From positions 44,671,816 to 44,735,815 of the forward strand of contig CM037864.1 in NCBI GenBank assembly GCA_021292105.1: 64,000 bases of DNA, read 5' to 3'. The stretch comes from Anadara kagoshimensis. Its lineage: Eukaryota; Mollusca; Bivalvia; Arcoida; Arcidae. Below the pieces are notes generated by a model, which was not told the DNA's origin, did not search any database, and saw nothing but the letters and a program-made list of their open reading frames with translations. This document shows positions 12,641-25,849 of this stretch, in pieces (within the stretch, counting starts at the first letter, position 1; each line of letters begins with the position of its first letter). A program made the translations under genes and the position numbers.

Positions 12641-13596
12641 AATAAATCAATATTTGAGTCAGACGTTTAGGTTACGTAATACAGATTTAACTCACGATCA
12701 TGTGATTTTTGAATGGGTATAGAAATCCTTGTTTTTGTATGAGAATGGGTTTATGTTTACATAGTTATCAAATACGTGATATACGTTGTCAGTATGAAGA
12801 CACTCGTCAATGTCAACTAAGGTGCCACTGTTGTTTATCATGCATTATCGAGATAGTTTTATCCAGGGGAATACCCTATTAAAGTTTTAGGTTGAGATCT
12901 ATTGTTGCAGGTATGTAGTAAGTATTATTGTTTTATTTTATTTTATTATAAATTTAAACAGGATTTTGTGGATATCAAATTTTAACTTTTAGGGTGTATC
13001 CATTTTTAAACTCACCGACCGTATAAATAGTTAGTTGTTGTCCACTTCCATATGCTACCTGCATAATTCTATATGCATTTAAACGTAGTTTGGGCATTTG
13101 TTAAATAACTAGTATATATTATAATCATTACATCGCCATGGATATACAAGGTAACACATAAGGTACCTGCTCACTCGAGCAGAATAGTAGAGTTTGTATG
13201 TATACTTAATGTGTCAAGAATTTCTTTCTTTAAAATTTGTATATATTTATATATAATGCGACCAAAAAATCTTTAAAATTTAAAATTTCAACATAACGAT
13301 AGAATAGGATATCATGTTGGTTATTTAAAATGTCAATAGCATGTGACGAACGTTAACTATCGATATGAATCTAGGTCATGGGGATTTCCCAAATGTTGTC
13401 AGGTAAACAAATTGTTATAGTTATGCAAGGTAAGAACAGATACACAATTATTTAAACGTACACAGCCAAGAAATATTTTGATATTAAACATGCGGTGTTT
13501 TAACTAACAGCCGCTTTGTTGTCATTATAGTACTTACAATCATGACTGTGTAGGTTGATTATGTTTTCTGACAACACGTTTAAAAAACAGTTACTA
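12641..13596. other. Intergenic, no recognised gene
   Basis: AT-rich non-coding sequence between the SINE and the 50-bp tandem array. No promoter or coding feature could be supported. Confidence 0.55.
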
Positions 13597-14955
13597 AATA
13601 GAGTCCCTGACGTAAAATCATTGTGCCACCTTTACCTGTAATTCTAAATAGAGCCCCTGACGTAAAATCATTACGTCGCTTTAATATGTAACTCTAATGA
13701 CAGCCCCTGACGTAAAATTTGAACGCAACTTTTACCTGTACCCTAAATAGACCCCCTGACGTAAAATAATTACGCCACCTCAACATGTAACCCTGAATAT
13801 AGTCCAATACTGAAAAGCAATAGCCACCTTAACCCGTAACCCTAAATAGAGCCCCTAACGTAAAATCATCACGGCACCTGAATATGTAACCCTTAATAGA
13901 GCCCCTAACGTAAAATCATCACGGCACCTGAATATGTAACCCTTAATAGAGCACCTAAAGTAAAATCTTTCGACACTTTACTTGTAACCCTAAAAAGAGT
14001 CCCATACCGTAAAATTATTACGTTACCTTTACTTGTAATCCTAAATAGAGACCCTGACGTAAAATCTTTACGCCACCTTTACATAAAACCCTAAATAAGG
14101 TTTCTACCGTAAAATCATTACACCATCTTAACCTTAATAGAGCCCTTTACATAAAATATAATCGGCACCTTTACCTGGAACCCTAGATAGAGTCCCTAAC
14201 GTAAAATTATTAATTACACTTTTACCTGTAATCGAAAAAAGTGCTCCTGACGTAAAATCATTACCCCACTTTTACGTAAAACTTTCATAAAGTTCACTTT
14301 ATATCCTAAATTGACCCCTTAACGTAAAATTCTCACGCCATTTTAAACAATCACTTATATTCTAAATGCAGTCTCTGACAAAAAAATCACGTCATATTTA
14401 CTTGTAGTCCTAAATAAAGCCCCTGACGTAAAATCATCATGTCACCTTCGAATTCACTGTAACCCTTAATAAAGCCCCTTGACGTAACATCATCAAACGT
14501 CGTTTTAACCTGTAATTCTTTATAGAGAACCAACGTTAAGTCATCACGCCATTTTCCCTGAAACCTTTTGTAAATCATTACGTCATCTTGACCTGTAAAC
14601 CTGAAAAAGATACCCAAACATAACATCATTACATCACCTTTACCTTTAACTCTAAATAGTGTTCCTAACGTACAATTATCACAGCATTACACCGCCTTTA
14701 CATGTTATCCTAAATAGAGTCCCTGACATAAGACCATGGCGTCATCTTTACCTGTAGCTCAAATAGAGCTCCTGACGTAAACATATCGCGACATCTTAAC
14801 ACGTAACCTTAAATAGAGAGTTCCTAACGTAAATTCATTATGTCGCGTTTACATGTAAATCTAAATAGAGTCGCTGACGTAAGATCATGACGTCATCTTT
14901 AAATGTTGCCCTAAATAGAGCTCCAGACGTAAAAACATCACGTCATCATTCAGAG
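13597..14955. repeat. 50-bp tandem repeat array, about 27 units, TGACGTAA-rich
   Basis: The unit is about 50 bp (successive unit starts near 13601, 13651, 13701 and 13751) with a consensus like CCCTGACGTAAAATCATTAC, then GCCACCTTTACCTGTAACCC and TAAATAGAG. Most units contain TGACGTAA, which resembles an ATF/CREB site, and the last ones also hold the palindrome TGACGTCA. The array ends about 190 bp before the start codon of gene 2, so it could influence that promoter; that is inference. Confidence 0.95.
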
Positions 14956-15145
14956 CATTTTGGGTAATATTTAAATTTTGACAATTTTCTTTTCATAAAA
15001 TTGGCAAATATGTTTATTTTTTTTATATTTCCGTACTTTGATAACTTTATTCCGTGTAATCATATATTATCTTTCACAAAGATAATTCATATCTACAACA
15101 ATTCATTTATTATTTATTTCTATCAGTGAGTATTTTTTATAAGCC

Positions 15146-15290
15146 ATGCAGTTGGAAAAGAACCAGTCATTATGTCTCATTGTTGGAGTTATTATAACGT
15201 TTGTTGTACATGTACAGTCTGATGAATCAACAAGCGGAGTTTGTACCAGACTAGTGGCGTAAGTTTTTAGTGTAAAAACCTCGGAACCAT

Positions 15291-15335
<45 letters not shown>

Positions 15336-17839
15336 ATAAATACTATTTATTTATTTATTTATTTGTTCTGCCTAATAGAACCTCTTTTAACCTGATTGAA
15401 ATTAAAAGTTTCATGTCTTTATCGTACCTTGAACCGTTCAAGTTTTCGGACATATTTTGAATACATGTATTTCATTTTCAAGTGTCCGGAAAAACTTGAA
15501 GGAAATAGAAAATTAAACATTAAAAAATAGTTATCCGAATAGTCAGAGCAGTTGCAAAATAGAGATAACTAGGAATCAATAAGTTGTAAACACTATCAAC
15601 AGCAATACGAACAATGACATCATCTTTGATAAATAAAGTACAGTGAAATCTGTCTATAAAGGCTACCAAGGTAACCAATAAAGTGTCCTTTATGGGCACG
15701 TTGCCTTTATATACAGGTTTAAATAATATGAATAAAGAACAGTTAGGATGCAATTCTAATGGCCTTTATAAGCAATAACCCTTATATAGATGTTGCCTTT
15801 AAGACAGATTGGACTGCACACGTTAATTTACCATTTTTGTTGCTTAATATGAAAGTTATTTTAGGCGGCTGTTGATTTAATTGCAATGCACATCGTAGGT
15901 CGCCATCCTGTTTGTTACGTGACTTTTACAATAAACAATTACGCTTCATCTCCTTTTTTCAGTGCACAGAACCATATAAATAGTAAAAGATAAGTTTCAA
16001 AGTAATATATAATATTGCGTTTTTGTAATATTAATCATGAAGGCTTCGATTCGTCATTGTGTCATGTTTTCGTTTCTTTAGTTATAAATTCAGTAAATGC
16101 ATTGATTGATCACAAGATAAAATATTCCTTTTTTGACATTTTTCCCGTTTTCACTTATATTTTTACACAATCTTCGGGCATGAATCTAAAACTCACAGCT
16201 CCTCAATAAAGTCTTTTTCATACTTTCCTTTGACAGGATCTCATGGGTCTAAATTAATATAGTGCAAAATAACTATAAGTTGGTGTAAATAGAAAAAAAA
16301 TATAAACAACAATTTTTGTAGTTTTTTCTGGTAAATTAATGGTCAAGAATTTTTGTTGAAAATTGAACTTTGTGAACTTTTTAAAAAAAATTCGAACAAA
16401 GAGAATTTATTTTCATTTTTTTGTTAGGTTAGTAATTGTAAAAATATATATCAAACAATTCGGCTAAGATAGGTATTGGATTTATATTAATTTTGTTAAG
16501 CAAAATTTTGTTATACCAATCCCATTTTCTCCATATTTTGACTGACGTTTTTTGCCTTTTTTCTGTGATAGAACTTGAAAATGACAATACTAAAATTACT
16601 TGTCATAAATACACAATTTTAACATAGTTAATTGGGATCATAATGATTGTTAAATTCATCAGATTCTTAATACATTTTGGAAATTGTTTTTAAATGAGAT
16701 TTTAACGAGAGTATTATCATGTTGAGTTGTTAAAGTACTTTATGAAATATTGAAAATCATGGCTGTCATTCAATACATCTAAATTCCAATTCTGTCTTCA
16801 TGATCTTTAATCTTGTTTTCTGCAATGTGTAGTCAGAACACTCATTAAACCGTGATGACCTTGTTAGTATGTTAAAAGTTTCATTGTATTATTGTTTTAT
16901 TTCAAGAACCAAGACTTCTAAAACTATACAGTATACAACAACGTGTAAAAAACAGGTACATACATGCCACGGATTGTGGATTTTTAGTAGGTGTCGAGAC
17001 AAAACGGTGTAAGTATTATAAGGTACATGGTTTGTAAATGTCGGAAAGGGATGATACAGGGTCAGTAAGTGGCAGAATTATCAACTTGTTGATGGTTGCC
17101 ACTAAAAACAGGAGATACCGGGTGAGGCATGAGCCCAAAATATTAATTATCTCACTGTAATAAAATACTACAAGATAAACGGATACTGAAGTTTAGCATA
17201 CTTAAGGAGTCTAGAAGCAATTTTGTTAGCTTTCAATGTCTCACACTGATACTTTCATGCGTTCAAAGTCAATATCTTCAGCATTATATCCCACACATCG
17301 TTTATTTACATTCGCCATTTTGGTTAACGTTTTTGGCGACGGGGGAGTAATTCCTCTAACCCACCCGGTATGATCTTCACTGACCCAGTATTTTTGCGCT
17401 TACGGTTATGTACGGAATGATACTGGGCTGGTCATGTGATTCATTTTAGCCAACCACTTTCATAGAATTTAGTCAGATGTAGGGTGAATATATTTCTTCA
17501 TTTATGAAGTACCTGTCACAGTTTAGTTCACTATACTATAGAACAATGACAATCCAATATATCATTTATGACTGTTTAAGTATGGCTACGATGTACTTAA
17601 ACCAAAGTAAAACTTTCTGCTAAAATAAAACTCGAAATGCAATGTTCTTGCAATCATTTTAGCAATATATGAAATTTCTTTGCGACTGATGTGTTAATCA
17701 TCTTTCTTTATTTAACATAGGTATAGAGAATGTATGAAGTACAGAACTGTAGATGAAACACAGTATAGACTTGAACAATATTGCTGCCCTGGTTTCTTTA
17801 GAAACGAATCAGTAGCCGACGGTTTGCAATGTATTGAAG
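15146..17839 (+). CDS. Gene 2 exons 1-3: signal peptide and EMI domain
   Basis: The ATG at 15146 opens MQLEKNQSLCLIVGVIITFV, a short polar start followed by a hydrophobic core and a plausible cleavage after VQS (residue 25). Cysteine-rich sequence then runs from GVCTRLVA through TTTCKKQVHTCHGLW to YRECMKYRTVDETQYRLEQY and ends CCPGFF. The paired cysteines, the aromatic Y-R-x-C and the terminal CCxG are EMI-domain features. Exons 1 and 2 both end in phase 2 and exon 3 in phase 1. Confidence 0.85.
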
Positions 17840-20800
17840 GTATATTTTCTTAATTTATGTAATGAGTTAAAATATCAAAAAATCCTCAAAAAATAATATA
17901 TTCCGTCTTGCAAAGTATTCCCTCAGCTTAATTTGGTAAATATATTTCGCTCCTTCAGATATTTTTTAACTCCTTAAAAATATTGGTTTTACAATTTCAG
18001 CCCGATCACTGCTGCTGACGAATTGTATTCTGAAACAATTATACATCACTGTATTTATTTAAATACTCTTTTTTCAGGATGCTCCAACAATACTTATGGT
18101 AATAATTGCTCGTATGAATGTAATTGTCCAACTAACGCTTATGAACAGTGTAACTTTCACGATGGTACCTGTGTCTGCAAGGAAGGCTGGACAGGAATAA
18201 ACTGCAGTATCGGTAATGTCCTAATATGAAAAATACATTTAGTTTAACATTCGATAAATAGATTATACCACTATCTAAAAGTACAACAGCGATGAAATAA
18301 GAATGACATGAATGCCTGAGTGCAAGATGTTATTTAAGTTAACATATTTGCAAATATCGCCTAACCCGAATAAAATACTGAACCATTACAGAATTTATAA
18401 GTATTGATGATACAAAAGCAGGTATTTGGTTTCTCGTTATATAAAAAAAATACTTACATTAATGCTGTTGGATATATTTGATATGTTATTGTTATCTAAA
18501 TGTACAACAGCGATGAAATAAGAATGGCATGAAGACCTGAGTGCAACATGTTTTTTAAGTTAACATATTTGCAAATATCGCCTCACCCGATGATAAAATA
18601 CTGGACCATTACATAATTTATAAGTATTAATGATACAAAAGCAGGTATTTGGTTTCTCGTTATTTACAAAATATTTACATTTATGCTGTTGGATATATTT
18701 GATATTCCATTGTTCTGTGTTTATTTCATTTTCAATTTCGATTTTACACTAGCGACTACAGCTAGATAAACAGAGGGATGTGGTTACCCTTCGGGAGCAC
18801 CCGACCTCATTTTCCTGTTGAATGTTGAGGTGTTTACTTGATTTGGCAAGTTATCTTTACTTTGCTTCAGGATTATGATTTGGAACATGGACCGATATGT
18901 TTGTTTTAATGCAAAATTTTATGGTAATACTTTGGACTGTTTTAATAATGATTTATACTATGATCTTGATTAAATTTAGCCATGATTAAAATCTTTTTGG
19001 CACTGTTTTCACATTTTATACAAAAGTAAAATACACTTTCCATATTACCAGCTTATCCAAAATACACCTAAAATTCCTAAGTTGTTTGAAAACTAAAAAC
19101 AACTACATGTATACATATTTTAAATATAGATTTTAGGTCCCTTTAATGATTGTCTGTAAGCCTAAGATCGAAAGAGGTTTTGGTACATTGACATTGATTA
19201 GTTCTTTACAGGTATACAGTTGAAAGTAAATATTCATTTTCCTCATTTGATAATTCAAAGCACCGCTTTTGCCATAAAAGCAAGAAAATGGTTAACATCA
19301 GCCTTTTCAAATGTGATAAGGAGACCAACTACTATGCTTACTGTGCCTCCGTATTTTTATAGCTATTCGTTTCTCTTGCGGACATATGTTGAAACTTTTT
19401 ACATTATGCAGGTACAGAATATCAAATATATACATTTAGCAAAATCATTATAGAGGATCTTAATATTTTTTTCAGAATGCCCAAAAGGATACTTTGGTTC
19501 TAACTGTAGTAGCTTCTGTTCTTGTCAGAATAATTCCACTTGTGACCCAGTTAATGGTTCCTGTAATTGTACAGATCCTGGTTGGACTGGGGTATACTGT
19601 GACCAAGGTATTTATTTAATCATATTATGTCGATGCCATGTGCCCGTTTAGCTAATTATAAATTATTGTTAATTTTACAGCAATAGTCGGTCATTCCTAA
19701 TCAGCAGTGCTTGTACCAAAATTGGGAAACCAGGGATATTGAAAGCCTAGGTTTTTCAGGGCCCTCAAAAAGTAATATGGCCGTCATCACAGTACTGTTG
19801 ATAAGTTTGATGTCTTTGACAAACTTAGTGTGTCAGTTTCAAAGTTTTTACTATGCTTTTTGATCGTGATTCGGACATGGATTAGTATGTTTGCTTTTGA
19901 TAAGCCTAGTTTTCTATTGTGTCATGTTCCTGTTTACATTGGCTATGTTCTGTCCTCCTGTATATTTTTGGACATATGATGTAAATAAAACTATAACAGT
20001 CCTATCCTTCTCATATTTGGAAATGCAAACATACAAGCTTATTAATCGGCAGGATTTTTAAATGCGGAAGTTGTCTGTATATTGTGTGTAAAATTTGCAA
20101 AGTCATGCTTCGTTCTACTTCTTAACCCAAATTATTAAAACTTAAATAAAGTTGGTACTTTATTGCGAATCCTCGACAATATGTCTAATTATAAATGACA
20201 TTGCAACAAACAACACAAGTTTCTTTTTATATATGTTTAAACTACCTTCGTTAAAAGATTAATCAAAGTAATGACACCTTTGTAATGTCAAAAATATACT
20301 GCTGTATATATTTTTATGAGTAAAAATCTGAATATTCTAAAACACTAAGGTATACTCCCTCATACAGAAGTATAACTATTTTCTTAGCTAACTTTATTTA
20401 TTCATATTCGTGGCGGATGTAGCTAGCTGAACTGGAGGTGTCTACCCTTCCGGAGCACCCGACTTCAATTCCCTGGTGGAAGTTCACGTGTCGAACTTAA
20501 CTCGTTGGTTCCAAAGTTTTTGCTTTGCTTCTAGATGATTGTGATTTGGACATGGATTAGTATGTTTGTTTTTGATTCGGTCCTTTTTTTAACCCCTTGA
20601 AATCTTTGGTATACAATAAACGGATGTTAAACGAAGGATACTAATGAACTATTAGTATTGATAGTTTTTATATGCTTATTTTATTACCATGTATTTCATT
20701 TATGTCACTTATTTATTTTTACATGTCTTAAATATTATTTCACTGCTGATTGGTATCTTCGCTGTATATGTATATTGATTATAAATTGATTTGGATGGGT

Positions 20801-23800
20801 GTTCGTTTTTATTTCTTTATGCCATTTCATTTGTTTTCTATAATTCATTTCAATTTTATAAACTTTAATTTTCATTAAAACGTTCAATACATGTTTGTAC
20901 GATTTTCTTAATCCTTTACTTCAGAATGCCTACCAGGGACTTTTGGATACAATTGTTCAAATACCTGTAGCTGTAACATTAACCAGACATGTGATAGACG
21001 TACTGGAGAATGTGCGTGTAAAGCTGGATTAACAGGAATAAACTGTACTACAGGTAAACATAATACCAGGTTTTGTATAGTCGTGTTCTGTATACGGGGT
21101 CATCTTATCTGTACTTTCCTCTGTAAGCACCCGGCCTCACTTTCCTGGTAAAAGTTCACGTGATTAACTTAATTTGCCAGTTTTTATCTTGCTTTGTAAT
21201 TAATTTTAACATGGATTAGGATGTTTGTTTTTATATTAATGATATATTCGATATTCTGTCTTGTCAACATTACATTATACGGTGTGTTCAGAAACTTTAT
21301 TATACTTTATGCGTTATCCTTTATAATGCCGCTTACAATGTAGTGTGAAGCAGTGTCTAGTCAATTGTAGACCTTGTGTTATATTGAAGATTTCATCTCC
21401 CATTAAACGGAATTCACTATGATCGTATTCCCTTTATATTTTTCCTAATCATTTCTTTCTCTTTCAGTTCAGTTCAATTGTTACACTCTCCGCAAACTAG
21501 TTTGAGGGGGTTATATAGAAATCACAATGTCTGTCTGTCCGTTTGTCCTTGTAAAATTGTATCCGGGCCATATCCCATCAATGCTTGGACTACTCTCATG
21601 AAACTTCACATGATTAACCTGCATGGTCCAAAGGTGTGCCATGGCCTTGAAGCAAGGTCATATCGGAAAGGTCAAGGTCGCGGAAAAACTTCAAATATTT
21701 GGGCGGGGTATTTGGGTCTCAAGAGAAGTTCTAGTTATACATACTTGTATTATGTATATAGTTTAGATGATGTTTTGTGTTAAGTTTGTAGTAACGGAAC
21801 ATATGGACGTAATTGTTCAAATATATGTAATTGTGATAAAGATGGAACGAGCAGTTGTGATCCTGTAAATGGGTTATGTTATTGCAGACCTGGAAAAACT
21901 GGAATTGAATGTGAAAATGGTAAGTATTGAAAAAGACCGCTAAATTTAGAGTTGTTTCATTTAGACTCGATCGAATAGAGATAAACAAGATTGTGACAGA
22001 CAATCGTTGTATATAATGTTATCAAATAATGTTATCAAATAAAAACCCAAGATGAATAGAAATATTGTTTGATTATTTGTTTTTAGTGATTTAAACTTGA
22101 AAGCATTCCATGTGTTAGTTTTTATGCTATTTTATTACACATGGTAATAGAGGTCACGTGAGATGACGCATGCGTGTTCACTTCAGTACGCTTGTGTCCA
22201 TTAATGAAAGCAACAACACAATTTTAGGATAGAAACGTGGATTTATATAGTTTTATGACATACAACCAACGTAACATACCTGTTTCGGAAACATTAGAAA
22301 AGGTATAAAATTATTTGGAATTTACCACAAGGATAATTAAGGTGAAATCACCGTCCTAAGTGGTCAGCGCTGGAAAAGGTGGACATTCCTCAGTGAGAAC
22401 ATTTTTCATGTTCTAAATAACGAAGGCCAGGTAATTCATTCCGAGCCTTCAGGAGAAGAATCTGATTTTGAGGAGGTGTTAGAAACTGTTTCATCTCGGG
22501 TGGCCGGAGAGAACAAAGGACAGGTCAACATGACCGAGGCCATCTCCGATATAGACACTAGTAAGGATCAAACAAAAGGTAGTACAAATGATATGTTCAA
22601 ACTGCTCCTAGAATCGCAAATAGAGCTTACAAAGACAATAAAATCCTTGACAGATTCCACTAAATCTGAAAACAATGCAACTGCTAATGAGACAAAGCAT
22701 GGCAAGAAAAGGGTATGTAGCGAGACCCAATCAACTTCTGCTAAAAAATTACGTGCCAATAACGCTGATCGCTACAGAAAAAAGTAACCTCAGTGAGGGG
22801 GCGAAAAGTGTTTACGGCTCACAGTGTGAGGTCGGCATCAACATCACACGTTTCTCGAAAGAAAATACCATTAAATACAATTTTAAGGTGTGCGGGATTG
22901 ACAAATAAATCTACATTCAGAAAGTTTTACAATAAAACTGTAGTGACCCAGATAAATTAGATGAGAATGGTTTAATTTGACATTACAAGATTCTTGTTAT
23001 TGTACATAAAATGTAAATATTGTATTGATTTGTTTGTGGTTTTAATTTATTAGCTTTTTTCACAAATGACTGTACAAGCTCTAAACATCTCACGTGACCT
23101 CTATTACCATGCGTAATGAAATAGAATTTCTAAATAAAACGAAATTTCTAGAAGTTTGTTTTCAATTTTATGAAGTTACACATGGTAATAAGGGGTTACG
23201 TGCCCACCCAGAATAACCCACCCTTATTTTGTGCCGTCATTTGTAGCTGAAGTGGACACGCATGCGTCATCTTACGTAACCCCTAATTACCATGTGTAGC
23301 TTCATAGAATTAAAGTCAAACTTCAATAAATTTCGTTTAATTTAGAAATTATATGGGACGGCGTTTGCATACAATAAAATCAGTCACCGACCAACAGAAG
23401 TATATAGTACCACTATGTTTTGATTGCATTGTTTCTTAAAAATTACAGCTACGAACAACTAAAAATTGTAAGCTAAATGATAAGTAGCATGCTACTTAGC
23501 TTAATTTTTTCATGGGTTGGGATCTTCTTTCGCCATACAGTCCACTATGGGTTCATGGCTAGTGTCATGAGATCATTACGGTTTGTTTGGAAAACAATTC
23601 AATACCAATTACCCGAAATAGCGTCAACGTAAACGGTGGTTTTTTCTACCTTTTCGATTTATTGTTGATTTGGAAAAAAAATAATACAATAGGTACGCTG
23701 ATGATCCTATTCTTCTTATTTCGGTTGAAACCTTAAATTTACTCCGTATATTTGTGGAAATTTCCAGCGAGACGTAAAATACACCATCATGAAATATGAA

Positions 23801-24977
23801 AATAATACTGGAATTTCAACACCTAATATCATTTCATGTAAACAATATTCTTAATTAATTTCATTGTTGTCACAGAATGCCATTTTGGAACATTTGGGGA
23901 TGGATGTAAAAACAATTGTTCCTGTAACAGCCAACAGGAATACTGTCGACCACTGGATGGACGATGTTTGAGGAGTAAGTTAATTGTGATATAAAAACTT
24001 TGTTAGTGATCTATCAACATAGAGTAGAAGATGATTGTCTTATTTTAATATCGATATCAATTGTTAAACTATGGACTTTAATCAAAATCACATGATGAAA
24101 AGCATTTCCATTCGTCTTACCTTAACACAATCAATGGCATTGCTCATGGAGAAAACGTTTGGAAATATATTTTATACAATGTTTTGTCCTTTGTCTTTCA
24201 CATTTCAAAAAAATCATTTTCAAATAAAGTTTTTATTGAAATGTGTTATAATTAATTTAACTTGTCAGTTCCAAAGTTTTTACTTTGCTTCTGGATTGTG
24301 ATTCGGACATGGATTAGTATGTTTGTTTTTGATTAACTTATTTATCTATTTTTAAGTGTGTTTTTGTGCTAGAAGCGGAACAGAAAATTGTGATGAAAAT
24401 TATGACGACTGTACGTGCAAACAACCGAGTAGTCAACAGTGTAATTCAACTAACTTTTTCCATGACAGATTTCACATGAATAATGGTATTTATTGTCTCT
24501 TGTTTATACTTTATGTATTTTTCAATATAAGTACATTCCTGTGAGTTTCTGTTCAGTCTTTTATCCCGTTAGCTCACAGTCATGAGACTGAATGAAGCGC
24601 GCGTGCAATCGTAAACTTTTACCTCTCTTTATGTTTACGCAATATGCAAATAAAGTCTAATATTACCTTAAAACGTTTGAAATTCTTCTCGTAACAGTAC
24701 TGGGTCAATTTATATAAAATTTAGTATGGAATTCCCCTAGGTGATAGAGATAAAATTGTATCCGACATGTCTGTCTGAAATCAAAGATGGATTTTATTAC
24801 TTTAAAAAGCACAAATGTTAAATGATATACATATTTGTTGAAGTCTGTGTATAGATATTCAAAAATGTAACCATATCTGTTAAAAGTAACAATACATCAA
24901 TAAATAAGATAAGGTTTGAACAAAATAAAAAAAATGTAAAATAAAGAATTTTCCAGGTGACTGATTCAGTCTAACTG

Positions 24978-25017
<40 letters not shown>

Positions 25018-25814
25018 CCTATCTATCTATCTATCTATCTATCTGATATATCTACAATGATACAAGTTACGTTTACAACATCATCGATAATTTTAATCTG
25101 CTCTATATCAAAGTAATTGTTTGATTCTTGGTTTTTTTTTAATTCTTTTCAACAACATCAATTAATCTTATTTATTTTCAGAGACTATTGTCGATACATG
25201 TGCCTGTAAGAAGACCTCTGACACTGTCTGTGTTCCCAATAACGGTACATGTATATGTAAACCTGGATATACAGGACAATGGTGCAGCGACAGTAAGATA
25301 GGAACAAACCTCGGTACAAATTATTTACAGATATAACCCTTGATAGTGCATTAATTTACCATAAATAGTGAACATATAAGAAAAGAGAAAGAGAAAGTTA
25401 AGAAACAATTGCTAATCGTAACTTTCCACAAAAATCGACCAAACCATCATCAAATTAGGTTTGTTTGGAGATATTTATGAAGTTTGGTAATGCGAAATTG
25501 TTCAGTATGGCACAAAGTCCCCTTCACAATAAGTAACTAGACGTCCCAAAGAAAATAAAGTTTACAATTAAAGTTTACAGTATTTTATTTTCTGACCACA
25601 AACCGTATCATAAACTCCTGACAAGAAAATAGAAATTACGTGCAAAATCATGATTGAACACGTGACCTGCAGCAATCTGAAAATTGACTGCCTGATAAAG
25701 TTCTTTTATCCATTTAATACCAGTTTCACAATACATATCAGTGTCCATATTAGCAAAAATGCATAACGAACAGGATGAGCCTACTCAAGCTGGGATTAAA
25801 CAGTGTGTGGTGTG

Positions 25815-25849
<35 letters not shown>

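Noticed and set aside
13597..14955. CRISPR-like array of regular repeats
   Set aside because: The units are contiguous diverged tandem repeats without unique spacers, in a genome with introns; it is a minisatellite.
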